Part shown: positions 1 to 5,599 of the stretch, in pieces
How the letters are laid out: each line of letters begins with the position of its first letter
How positions within the stretch are numbered: position 1 is the first letter of the stretch
Made by a program: the position numbers and the translations under genes
Notes under the pieces: generated by a model
What the model saw: only the letters and a program-made list of their open reading frames with translations
Database searches by the model: none
What the model was told of the DNA's origin: nothing
Assembly (NCBI GenBank): GCA_027017025.1
Contig: JALURH010000006.1
Span: forward strand, 1 to 6,788
Direction: 5' to 3'
From: Thermofilaceae archaeon
GTDB taxonomy: Archaea > Thermoproteota > Thermoprotei > Thermofilales > Thermofilaceae
Length of the DNA stretch: 6,788 bases

Positions 1-1
1 T

Positions 2-286
2 ATAAAGGATATGTACTGCATAGTTAAATTACCCTACAGAACACCTTATTCATGTATAGTTGATGGTATACAGGCATCCACTTACTGCACAGTAGGTAAA
101 TGTAATATAAGGATAATTGAATCAGAGGATATAGAAATAGAGTTCTCCTACAATGGTAAGAAGGTGGTTTTTAAACCAAGAGTAGATGTGGGGGAAATTC
201 TAAAGAAATATGATTTGGAGAAGTCATATGAGATTATTCTAGATTTAGATATTAATGCCTTATTTGAGGTGAGGAAATATTATTAA
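2..286 (+). CDS. FmdE-like protein, C-terminal part (5' end outside window)
   Basis: This is the end of a protein of the FmdE family, named after subunit E encoded with molybdenum formylmethanofuran dehydrogenase; stand-alone members in archaea have no settled function. Visible support is the segment at about residues 14-33 counted from the ATG at 11, with the pattern C-x-V-D-G-I-Q-x-S-T-x-C-T-V-G-K-x-N, the family's C-terminal core motif, followed by a beta-rich segment. The family's N-terminal H-G-H-x-C-P-G motif is absent. The frame stays open upstream of the ATG at 11 to the window edge, and the AAGGAT before that ATG abuts it, too close for a normal ribosome site, so I read the gene as 5'-partial. 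Odd points are Tyr before the motif's CT and Cys after GK, where family members I recall usually have Gly. It overlaps the likely start of the next membrane gene, suggesting coupling. The family call is from memory of the motif. Confidence 0.68.
   Translation: MKDMYCIVKLPYRTPYSCIVDGIQASTYCTVGKCNIRIIESEDIEIEFSYNGKKVVFKPRVDVGEILKKYDLEKSYEIILDLDINALFEVRKYY
266..272 (+). promoter_or_regulatory. Shine-Dalgarno sequence for the ECF-S-like gene
   Basis: GAGGTGA is a seven-base match to the archaeal anti-SD complement. It lies inside the last codons of the FmdE-like gene, 6 bases before ATT at 279 and 9 before ATT at 282. The only standard start codon in the downstream frame, TTG at 324, is over 50 bases away, so this site argues for the upstream ATT start. 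Confidence 0.6.
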
Positions 287-788
287 AAGTAGAGTTTTAG
301 CCATATCAGCGGTCTTTGGAGCATTGTGGGGTGTACTTAATTTCGCGTTTTCTCCAGTATTCTTCAGAGCTACACGTCTCCCATTCCTCTGTGATATAAT
401 AGGTCTTCTTGCTCTTTTCTCAGCTATCTGGGCAGTGAGACAAGTAGGTACAGGTACATTTGTTGGCTTAACAGCGACTATAGTAACTTTTGTAATGAGG
501 CCTGGAGCATTTTATTTCCTCGGCTTTACGGTAGCTAGTATATTACTCGATATACTTGTATACTATCTAGGTTATAGTAGGGTGTTTGGAGGAGAAACAT
601 GGCTATACATCCTAGGTTTAGGAGTAGTAACTGCAGCCACTGCTGGACTAATAATAGGCGTTTTCTTTATGAATTTCACCACGGTAATAGCTATCTTAAC
701 CTGGAGTCTCCTACATGCTGTAGGAGGATTTATAGGCTCGATAATAACTATCCCAGTAATAATGGGATTAAAGAAAAGGCTAGGATAA
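279..788 (+). CDS. ECF-type transporter substrate-binding (S) subunit-like membrane protein
   Basis: Predicted integral membrane protein of about 169 residues with six hydrophobic segments: roughly residues 6-23, 35-55, 60-76, 78-101, 108-133 and 136-163 if translation starts at 279. Size, helix count and the N-terminal pattern (basic residues, then A-x-x-A-x-x-x-x-L-W-x-V-L-N) resemble S components of energy-coupling factor (ECF) vitamin or metal importers, which bind the substrate and partner with EcfT and ATPases encoded elsewhere. The substrate cannot be told. The only standard start, TTG at 324, would remove half of the first helix and has no SD; the frame is open back to a TGA at 270. 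ATT at 279 sits 6 bases after a strong SD, so I place the start there. The gene overlaps the FmdE-like stop codon by a few bases and likely shares its transcript. An unrelated small membrane protein remains possible. Confidence 0.55.
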   Translation: MIKSRVLAISAVFGALWGVLNFAFSPVFFRATRLPFLCDIIGLLALFSAIWAVRQVGTGTFVGLTATIVTFVMRPGAFYFLGFTVASILLDILVYYLGYSRVFGGETWLYILGLGVVTAATAGLIIGVFFMNFTTVIAILTWSLLHAVGGFIGSIITIPVIMGLKKRLG

Positions 789-800
789 TAAAACTCCTTG

Positions 801-812
801 TAATTTTTTATT
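801..812 (+). terminator. T-rich transcription end after the ECF-S-like gene
   Basis: A run of six T (804-809) inside a T-rich stretch lies 13 bases after the plus-strand stop codon, in the 29-base gap between converging genes. Archaeal polymerases commonly stop at such T-tracts without a hairpin. It is a plausible terminator by position and composition only. Confidence 0.45.
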
Positions 813-817
813 ACCAA

Positions 818-1501
818 CTATTCCTGTATTGAAGATAATATTTCTCCAGCTTCTCCACCAGCGAACTTGATAACATAGTCTCTTGTCTCCCTAACAGCTT
901 TCCTCACAAGACCATATGGTACCCCAGGTACTCCACATGCTATGACTAGTATGTTTCTGGTACTACCTATAATCATTGTTTCCCGCGAATCTCTATGTGG
1001 AAAGAGATGGAGAATTTTTTCCTCATCAGCTAAAACTATTACCCCTTCAGACAGCCTTTCTTCTTTTCCACCAATTGGCTTAAAAATCTCTCCCTCCCTA
1101 GAGAGCCTTAACTTAAGCCCCCCTTTTATTCTATCTAGATCATAGATACCGATAGGGATAAAGGTTTTAAGAGAGGCTAAATTTCCTGCATCGACAATAT
1201 TATTAATTTTAGGTAAACCCTTACCTCTCAGAACCCTTCTAACAAGGGCCTCAGCAGAAGGCCTAGTTTTTGTAGGATCTATACCTATTCTCCAATAAAA
1301 ATCACGGTAAGCACGAATTACTGGATGAGTCCTTAGGTTTTCAGGACTAAAATTTTTACGAATTTCTTTCTCTACCTCTAAGATCTCCCGAAGTTCCTCC
1401 TGAGTTGAAGGTCTTACATAAACACCTCTAATAATTATCGAGTAGAGGAATGAGCCGAGAGCCCCTCTACATACCTTAATTCTAAGGTTTGACATACTCA
1501 T
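818..1501 (-). CDS. Stand-alone B3/B4 tRNA-editing-like domain protein
   Basis: A 227-residue protein of the B3/B4 family, the domain that in the phenylalanyl-tRNA synthetase beta chain hydrolyses mischarged Tyr-tRNA(Phe). Free-standing versions occur in bacteria and archaea; their function is unsettled and trans-editing of tRNA is only a possibility. Visible landmarks are H-P-V-I-R-A-Y-R-D-F-Y-W at 59-70, then R-I-G-I-D-P-T-K-T-R-P-S to 82, I-V-D-A-G-N-L-A-S at 102-110, the I-G-G-K segment near 143-146, and F-P-H-R-D-S at 167-172. It has no synthetase core and no membrane segment, so it should be cytosolic. The start is ATG at 1501 or a second ATG at 1495; no strong SD precedes either. Either choice overlaps the end of the upstream DUF4430-like gene (20 or 14 bases), implying coupled translation. 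The family is confident; the substrate is unknown. Confidence 0.85.
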   Translation of the reverse strand: MSMSNLRIKVCRGALGSFLYSIIIRGVYVRPSTQEELREILEVEKEIRKNFSPENLRTHPVIRAYRDFYWRIGIDPTKTRPSAEALVRRVLRGKGLPKINNIVDAGNLASLKTFIPIGIYDLDRIKGGLKLRLSREGEIFKPIGGKEERLSEGVIVLADEEKILHLFPHRDSRETMIIGSTRNILVIACGVPGVPYGLVRKAVRETRDYVIKFAGGEAGEILSSIQE

Positions 1502-1994
1502 ACAGCCACTTTATAGTTTCTTCGTCAGATAGAATATATCTATCGGGGTCTAACTTGATTCTCCTCCAGCCCCCCTCTTCATAGACATAAAGTCTCCAGA
1601 AATATCCCTCATTTAGGGAAGTATACTTTATTTGTACACCATTTATAGACACAATAACTGTTTTTCCAGTCTTGCTGCGTTCATACTCCACCCTAGCTAT
1701 AGCCATTAACGCAGCAAGTGCAGTCGAATTCCTATATAATACTGTATTATTATACCAAACTACTGTCCCATTACCATAATCTATCACTATATTAACTAAT
1801 ATTACCTGTGTCCTCAACCTACTTATAGATTCATTAAGTTCTCTTAGAGTATTAACCAACTCCTCCAAATTACCTGTAAGTCTTTCAACCTCCCGAGACA
1901 CACCAATAAACTGGTAAAAGAGAAAAAATGTAGATAGCGTAGTCACTAGTGCCCATACAATTAGTATAGCAAGGAGTATTTTCTTCAATTCCAC
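1482..1994 (-). CDS. Membrane-anchored extracytoplasmic protein with DUF4430-like domain
   Basis: A 170-residue protein with one N-terminal membrane helix (about 6-29) after short basic residues, a predicted coiled coil (about 33-62, heptad Leu/Ile/Val with Glu/Arg), then a globular domain (about 66-166) outside the membrane. The domain shows V-x-I-D-Y-G-N-G-T, N-S-T-A-L-A-A-L, V-S-I-N-G-V and a late W-R-L-Y-V-Y segment, the order seen in DUF4430, related to the C-terminal domain of transcobalamin. Some relatives bind cobalamin or serve as surface ligand-binding modules; I infer no ligand here. N-x-S/T sequons at 54, 75, 82 and 89 fit glycosylation on the cell surface. The start is GTG at 1994, since an in-frame TAA lies 6 bases upstream; no clear SD is present. 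An A/T-rich TATA-like stretch near 2014-2022 could drive a leaderless transcript, or the gene may be read through from the dehydrogenase 41 bases upstream. Confidence 0.6.
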   Translation of the reverse strand: MELKKILLAILIVWALVTTLSTFFLFYQFIGVSREVERLTGNLEELVNTLRELNESISRLRTQVILVNIVIDYGNGTVVWYNNTVLYRNSTALAALMAIARVEYERSKTGKTVIVSINGVQIKYTSLNEGYFWRLYVYEEGGWRRIKLDPDRYILSDEETIKWLYEYVKP

Positions 1995-2035
1995 AAAGCA
2001 TTAATTATACGGGAAAATAAATTATTTATTAAAAC

Positions 2036-3037
2036 TTAAAGTGTTACAGGCTTCCCCTCTCTCCAGCTCTTCCAACATGCTTCAGCTATATCTACAACTT
2101 TCTTCCCGTCCTCACCAGTCACGGGCGGCTCTTGGTCTTCGAGAATAGCTTTTACAAATTCTGTCATCTCCTCTACATATGCGTCGAAGAATCTACTCCA
2201 GAACCATTGTATACCTCGGAAAAGGACACCTTCCTTACCACCATATGCAAACATCGGGTCATGTACCGTACCTACATAAACTGTACCCTCTGAGCCCATA
2301 ACCTCTACCCTAAGGTCATAGCCGAACACACTTTTCCTACTGCCATGAATCATCCCGTATGCACCAGTGCTAAACTCAAAGTTTATTGCAACAACGTCTA
2401 GATCACCTTTCTCCCTAATCTCGTCATAGAGTTTAGCTCCACCTAAAACATACACCTTTGTTACTTCAGCAGACATTAGATACCTAGCCATATCGAAATC
2501 GTGGCTCAACATATCGAGGAATATCCCTCCACTCTTTGATGGATCAGCAGCCCACCCGGGAGGCGCACCGGGGTCTCTAGCTATAGTCAAGAAGACTAGT
2601 GGATCACCTATCTCTCCACCCACTATTTTCCTCTTAGCTTCCTTAAATGCATAGTCAAATCTCCTCATATAACCCACCTGTAATTTTACCCCAGCTTTCT
2701 CCACTGCTTTAAGAACGTCTTCAGCCTCCTTCGAGGTAACGGTTAGCGGTTTTTCTGTAAAAACATCTTTACCTTTCTCAACAGCCCTAATAATCATTTC
2801 ACTATGTAGGAACGTTGGTGTAGCTATTACAACAGCATCTAAGTCGGGATCACCCAGGAATCTATCATAATCAGTGTACCACCTGACTCTATACTTCTCG
2901 CCAACCTCCATAGCTAGTTTCTCAACAATATCCATGACAGCTACCAGTTCAGCGTTCTCCACCTTAGTTGCTATAATATCGGCATGTAACCTACCAATTC
3001 TCCCTAAACCAGCTACACCTAAACGTACCTTTTTCAT
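2036..3037 (-). CDS. Gfo/Idh/MocA-family NAD(P)-dependent oxidoreductase, inositol 2-dehydrogenase-like
   Basis: A full-length 333-residue cytosolic dehydrogenase that oxidises a hydroxyl of a sugar, sugar acid or inositol with NAD(P). The N-terminal Rossmann domain carries G-L-G-R-I-G at 10-15 and Asp36 after the second strand, which in this fold often favours NAD over NADP. E-K-P at 95-97 supplies the conserved Lys96. The C-terminal alpha/beta domain has the S-G-G-I-F-L-D-M-L-S-H-D segment with Asp175 and His179, matching the Lys/Asp/His catalytic set of Bacillus IolG. The pattern is closest to myo-inositol or scyllo-inositol dehydrogenases, but substrate assignment in this family is unreliable from sequence alone. 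The ATG at 3037 has GGTGA at 3042-3046, four bases upstream, and a TATA-like element near 3069-3076. Neighbouring genes give no pathway clue, so the physiological substrate is open. Confidence 0.9.
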   Translation of the reverse strand: MKKVRLGVAGLGRIGRLHADIIATKVENAELVAVMDIVEKLAMEVGEKYRVRWYTDYDRFLGDPDLDAVVIATPTFLHSEMIIRAVEKGKDVFTEKPLTVTSKEAEDVLKAVEKAGVKLQVGYMRRFDYAFKEAKRKIVGGEIGDPLVFLTIARDPGAPPGWAADPSKSGGIFLDMLSHDFDMARYLMSAEVTKVYVLGGAKLYDEIREKGDLDVVAINFEFSTGAYGMIHGSRKSVFGYDLRVEVMGSEGTVYVGTVHDPMFAYGGKEGVLFRGIQWFWSRFFDAYVEEMTEFVKAILEDQEPPVTGEDGKKVVDIAEACWKSWREGKPVTL

Positions 3038-3068
3038 CTAGTCACCAAATAATAAGTTTTCTAAGAGA

Positions 3069-3076
3069 ATATATAT
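3069..3076 (-). promoter_or_regulatory. TATA-like box A for the dehydrogenase gene
   Basis: ATATATAT lies about 36 bases before the ATG at 3037. A transcript starting about 26 bases downstream would begin near 3047, just before the GGTGA ribosome site at 3042-3046, giving a leader of about 10 bases. The element is palindromic, so direction rests on the gene context. Confidence 0.4.
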
Positions 3077-3116
3077 CCTATTAGATTTCTGAAATAAACT
3101 ATAAGGGGGTTTGGGT

Positions 3117-3200
3117 ACTAGTAGTAGTCCAGCTCTACTAGGTTGTGCCTGCCCGCTTCATCACCCATTAGTGGGGGCGGGATCACTTCATCGCTGGACA
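3117..3200. ncRNA. Candidate structured non-coding RNA in a GC-rich island
   Basis: From 3127 to 3200 the GC content is 43/74 (58%), well above the flanking AT-rich sequence, and the segment lies between two genes. It folds well: GTCCAGC (3127-3133) pairs with GCTGGAC (3193-3199); inside, CCCGC (3152-3156) pairs with GCGGG (3177-3181), capped by CCCA/TGGG (3164-3167/3172-3175) with a TTAG loop. Read on the plus strand this is a 74-base hairpin with a large internal loop and ACA at 3198-3200, 16 bases after the upper stem, which fits the archaeal H/ACA guide-RNA plan. Against this, the left side of the pocket is long (about 17 bases) and I see no kink-turn on that strand. On the minus strand two GATGAAG boxes appear, but no CTGA. 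The strand is undecided; TATA-like elements exist on both sides. Confidence 0.5.
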
Positions 3201-3205
3201 ATATC

Positions 3206-3424
3206 TTAATGTCCTAGAAGGAATTTAGATGTTACTATCAGGTAAAACAGGTAGAGTATGAAGGATAGGGTGAATAATGTGAGAACTATATAGGTTAAGG
3301 ATTGCTTATCTTTCTCCTCTAACACTGGAGCCCTATTCCTCCTGTATTCTTCTAGACCAAGCTTAGCGAAGGGAGATGAATAATACTCCTCGCTATTCTG
3401 TGTATCGCTTTCCTCCTCATCCAT
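3206..3424 (-). CDS. Small tail-anchored-type membrane protein, function unknown
   Basis: A 72-residue protein I do not recognise. The first 42 residues are hydrophilic, very acidic at the extreme N terminus (D-E-E-E-S-D), with a Tyr-Tyr-Ser-Ser-Pro-Phe segment and a basic patch E-Y-R-R-N-R near 26-31. Residues about 43-66 form one strongly hydrophobic helix rich in Leu, Ile, Phe and Tyr, ending in a short tail. With no signal sequence, the N-terminal part is probably cytosolic and the helix a C-terminal anchor. The size is near that of Sec61-beta, but its motifs are missing. A good TATA-like box lies about 30 bases before the ATG at 3424, fitting a leaderless or near-leaderless mRNA, and there is no SD. 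It is divergent from the zinc-ribbon pair. Composition, promoter and start make it credible as a real gene; function unknown. Confidence 0.6.
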   Translation of the reverse strand: MDEEESDTQNSEEYYSSPFAKLGLEEYRRNRAPVLEEKDKQSLTYIVLTLFTLSFILYLFYLIVTSKFLLGH

Positions 3425-3449
3425 GTTATTTTATATTTCAATGTTATTG

Positions 3450-3458
3450 TATTTAAAG
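3450..3458 (-). promoter_or_regulatory. TATA box for the small membrane protein gene
   Basis: On the minus strand this reads CTTTAAATA, close to the archaeal box A consensus, centred about 30 bases before the ATG at 3424. That spacing predicts a transcript starting at or within a few bases of the start codon, in keeping with the missing SD. Confidence 0.5.
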
Positions 3459-3481
3459 ATTCCATTACAACTTTTTATTAC

Positions 3482-3529
3482 AGAGATAGATAATCACTGT
3501 TATAATATTTATATAATATTTCTATCTCT
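3482..3529. repeat. Nine-base inverted repeat in the divergent promoter region
   Basis: AGAGATAGA (3482-3490) and TCTATCTCT (3521-3529) are perfect inverted copies separated by 30 very AT-rich bases, which themselves hold ATAATATTT twice (3502-3510 and 3513-3521). It lies between the divergent promoters of the small membrane gene and the zinc-ribbon pair, so it could be a shared regulator site or merely foldable AT-rich DNA. The rest of 3425-3644 shows no gene I can support. Confidence 0.45.
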
Positions 3530-3589
3530 TTTTTATTATACTAAAAATATTATGATTGAAATATAAATAATTGGGAAAGAACGTTATCA

Positions 3590-3597
3590 CTTATAAA
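3590..3597 (+). promoter_or_regulatory. TATA-like box A for the zinc-ribbon gene pair
   Basis: CTTATAAA resembles an archaeal box A and would place transcription start near 3620, leaving a leader of about 25 bases before the ATG at 3645. A second T/A-rich candidate at 3608-3617 would give a nearly leaderless mRNA. No SD is visible before 3645, which slightly favours the second. Confidence 0.35.
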
Positions 3598-3644
3598 GAT
3601 GTCATGGCTTTATTTACAATAAGCTTGTATATCATGGCGATTAT

Positions 3645-4613
3645 ATGGAGCCTCTCCACGAAATTTATGAGTGTGAGAAATGTGGCGCCCCACTTGATTT
3701 AACTCCAGAAACTATAATAGCGATATGTAGTTACTGTGGTTTTCCCAACACTATTTCTGGCTTAATAAGTCCTGATGAAGCCACCGTAGTACCATCTTTG
3801 CCGGAAAATACTCTAGTAAAGGGCTTCTGGTCATTAGTTAGGAGAGACCGAGACCTGAGGAAACTTAGAGGAATAAATTTGATGGATATTGAGGGACATT
3901 ATATGCCGGTCTGGGCTGGAAGAGTAAGAATCTATGGAACTGTATCATACTACGAGAGGAGGGTGGAGACTCGGGGGAAGACAACTAGGACAAAAACTGT
4001 ATACTATATTGATAAAGTTGATAGAGAAGAAATAATTGTTGTCCCGGCTAGAAGGCAATTTACGGGTTTTGGGGCAAAAGAACTTATGTTACATTACGCG
4101 CAGACAAGGCCGAAGGAAACAATTTTATCCAGTATCGAATCAAGCACTTGGGAAAATATAAGGCTTAGGGTTCTTGGAGCAGAGTACGACAAAAAGACGG
4201 CTATGAAACTTATAGTGGATGAAGCCGTGGATAACTTAAGGGAGGAATACCTCAAAAAGGGAGATGGGATAGATTGCTTCGATATACATGTTACAGGTCC
4301 GTTTAATGTAAGATTGGTTTTACTTCCAGTATGGAATATTACGTATACCTACGCTGGCTCCGCCTACCAAGCGGTTTTCGCTGGATGGGATAACCAATGT
4401 GTCATTAGGACAGAGCCCTTAACTGCTAGCCAAAGAGCTTTAAGCATAGTGGGTGGGGCTTTCCTAAGTTTTCTAGCAGCCCCTGTAGCACACCTACTTT
4501 TAACTATGGATAACGAAATCTCTCTAGGTGATTTCGTAATTATATTTATAATAGGTACTATAGCTTTTGGACTAGTAGCAAATGCTTTTAAGGGAGCAAG
4601 GGTGGAGAGATGA
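3645..4613 (+). CDS. Zinc-ribbon membrane protein A (paralogue of next gene), function unknown
   Basis: A 322-residue protein with three parts. Residues 10-31 form a zinc ribbon with C-x2-C at 10-13 and 28-31. A soluble middle region has H-Y-M-P-V-W at 85-90, a basic loop near 104-117, and a late L-L-P-V-W at 226-230 followed by I-T-Y-T-Y-A-G-S-A-Y. Two C-terminal membrane helices lie at about 265-288 and 297-316. The plan matches a widespread but uncharacterised family of zinc-ribbon membrane proteins, sometimes mislabelled as PriA-like or TFIIB-type zinc-ribbon proteins; nothing here suggests helicase or transcription-factor activity. The ribbon and middle domain should face the cytosol. 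An in-frame TAA at 3594 and no other standard start before 3645 fix this ATG. The stop overlaps the next start by four bases (ATGA), so the two paralogues are translated together and probably form a complex. Biochemical role unknown. Confidence 0.75.
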   Translation: MEPLHEIYECEKCGAPLDLTPETIIAICSYCGFPNTISGLISPDEATVVPSLPENTLVKGFWSLVRRDRDLRKLRGINLMDIEGHYMPVWAGRVRIYGTVSYYERRVETRGKTTRTKTVYYIDKVDREEIIVVPARRQFTGFGAKELMLHYAQTRPKETILSSIESSTWENIRLRVLGAEYDKKTAMKLIVDEAVDNLREEYLKKGDGIDCFDIHVTGPFNVRLVLLPVWNITYTYAGSAYQAVFAGWDNQCVIRTEPLTASQRALSIVGGAFLSFLAAPVAHLLLTMDNEISLGDFVIIFIIGTIAFGLVANAFKGARVER

Positions 4614-5587
4614 CTCAGCTAGCGATTTCATGCCCCTACTGTGGTGCTAGGTTTAATGTACCAAGTACAGCTAAGACTATTACATGCCCATATTGTGGTG
4701 CCGTTTTCGCTCTGGAGAAAACAGGCCCAAAGATATTTGAGGAAAACCACTTCTACTTCCCAGTAGAGGAGCGTTTCGACCCCTACGATAGGTTAATGAG
4801 ATTTCTCTCTAGACAATATGCTGCTCCGGAAGACCTGAGGAGGTCGTCCAGCATTATGCTTAGGACACTACACTATATCCCCATATACTTCTTCTACTGT
4901 TTCGTTAGAGGCCAGGTGTATGGTAGGAGTACCAAGTTTGGTGATAAAATTATTCGGGTAGAGGAACTAAGGTACTTCGGTATACCAGCCGTTAAGGGAT
5001 TCTTCTCTAATCTTCTCGAAAACTATCCATTTCCTCTTAGAGGTAAAAAGTTCTTTAACCCGGAGATAAAGAAGGCTGGCAGATTCTATGAAGCAGAGTT
5101 TGATATACGGGATGCACTTGAGATAGCTAAGATGAAGATTGACGGCATGATACGGAGGGAAGCTGCGCAGAGCCTTAGAAGCGTTTTCCACCTAAAATAT
5201 GAGATATTTAATGTGGACTCAAGAGGGCTTGTACACTACCCAGTATGGGAGATACATTACAGTTATAGAGGGAAAAAATATATCTCATATATAGATGGTG
5301 CAACAGGTACAGTGATAAAAGCTGAGTATCCACAAACGCGAAGGGGTAGAATGTCGGCTCTAGGAGCGGCTACACTAATTTTCGCTGCAGGACTGGTAGG
5401 ATCTCTAATTGTTCTAAGCCAAAATAACCTATTAGCTGCTATAGCTGGCACCGTGGTAGGAGCCGCAGCTGCAACACCAGCTTTTCTTAGATCAGCAACT
5501 TCGAAGATTACTGTCTCCGAGCTTGAAGAAAAAGTGTCAAAGGGAGGAACGTTATCTGCATCTACACCTCTCAGCAAAGCCTATTGA
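4610..5587 (+). CDS. Zinc-ribbon membrane protein B (paralogue of preceding gene), function unknown
   Basis: A 325-residue paralogue of the preceding protein with the same order of parts. The zinc ribbon has C-P-Y-C-G at 8-12 and again at 26-30. A soluble region contains D-L-R-R at 75-78, H-Y-I-P-I-Y at 88-93 (matching H-Y-M-P-V-W of protein A) and H-Y-P-V-W at 209-213, then I-D-G-A-T-G-T-V-I, like the N-G-x-T-G-x-V stretch I recall in bacterial relatives. Helices lie at about 250-270 and 276-296, followed by a charged tail of about 28 residues absent from protein A. The ATG overlaps the upstream stop and is preceded by GGTGGAG (4602-4608), a fair SD, so the start is well supported. The pair probably arose by tandem duplication and then diverged; conserved order and overlap suggest a hetero-oligomer in the membrane. 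Function unknown. Confidence 0.75.
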   Translation: MTQLAISCPYCGARFNVPSTAKTITCPYCGAVFALEKTGPKIFEENHFYFPVEERFDPYDRLMRFLSRQYAAPEDLRRSSSIMLRTLHYIPIYFFYCFVRGQVYGRSTKFGDKIIRVEELRYFGIPAVKGFFSNLLENYPFPLRGKKFFNPEIKKAGRFYEAEFDIRDALEIAKMKIDGMIRREAAQSLRSVFHLKYEIFNVDSRGLVHYPVWEIHYSYRGKKYISYIDGATGTVIKAEYPQTRRGRMSALGAATLIFAAGLVGSLIVLSQNNLLAAIAGTVVGAAAATPAFLRSATSKITVSELEEKVSKGGTLSASTPLSKAY

Positions 5588-5599
5588 TAAAATACAAAA

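Noticed and set aside
572..817. Minus-strand open frame antisense to the ECF-S-like gene
   Set aside because: It overlaps a better-supported membrane gene, and its product has no coherent domain or helix pattern.
942..1145. Plus-strand open frame inside the B3/B4 gene
   Set aside because: Serine/proline-rich low-complexity product antisense to a clear family member.
3117..3200. tRNA, 5S rRNA, RNase P RNA or SRP RNA in the GC-rich island
   Set aside because: No T-arm consensus, no acceptor stem with four cloverleaf arms, and none of the conserved RNase P or SRP core motifs were found.
3117..3200. Minus-strand C/D-box RNA with two GATGAAG boxes
   Set aside because: No CTGA D box follows either box, and the bulge TGATGAA lacks the opposing GA needed for a kink-turn.
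3502..3521. Direct repeat ATAATATTT as part of a CRISPR-like or origin repeat array
   Set aside because: Only two copies in extremely AT-rich DNA, with no spacers and no further copies nearby.
3604..3702. 32-codon hydrophobic frame starting at ATG 3604, overlapping the start of zinc-ribbon gene A
   Set aside because: It could be an upstream ORF, but there is no SD, the candidate TATA box is too close to its ATG, and chance is likely at this length.
4967..5577. Two minus-strand open frames inside zinc-ribbon gene B
   Set aside because: They lie antisense to a gene with intact motifs throughout and have no SD or recognisable content.
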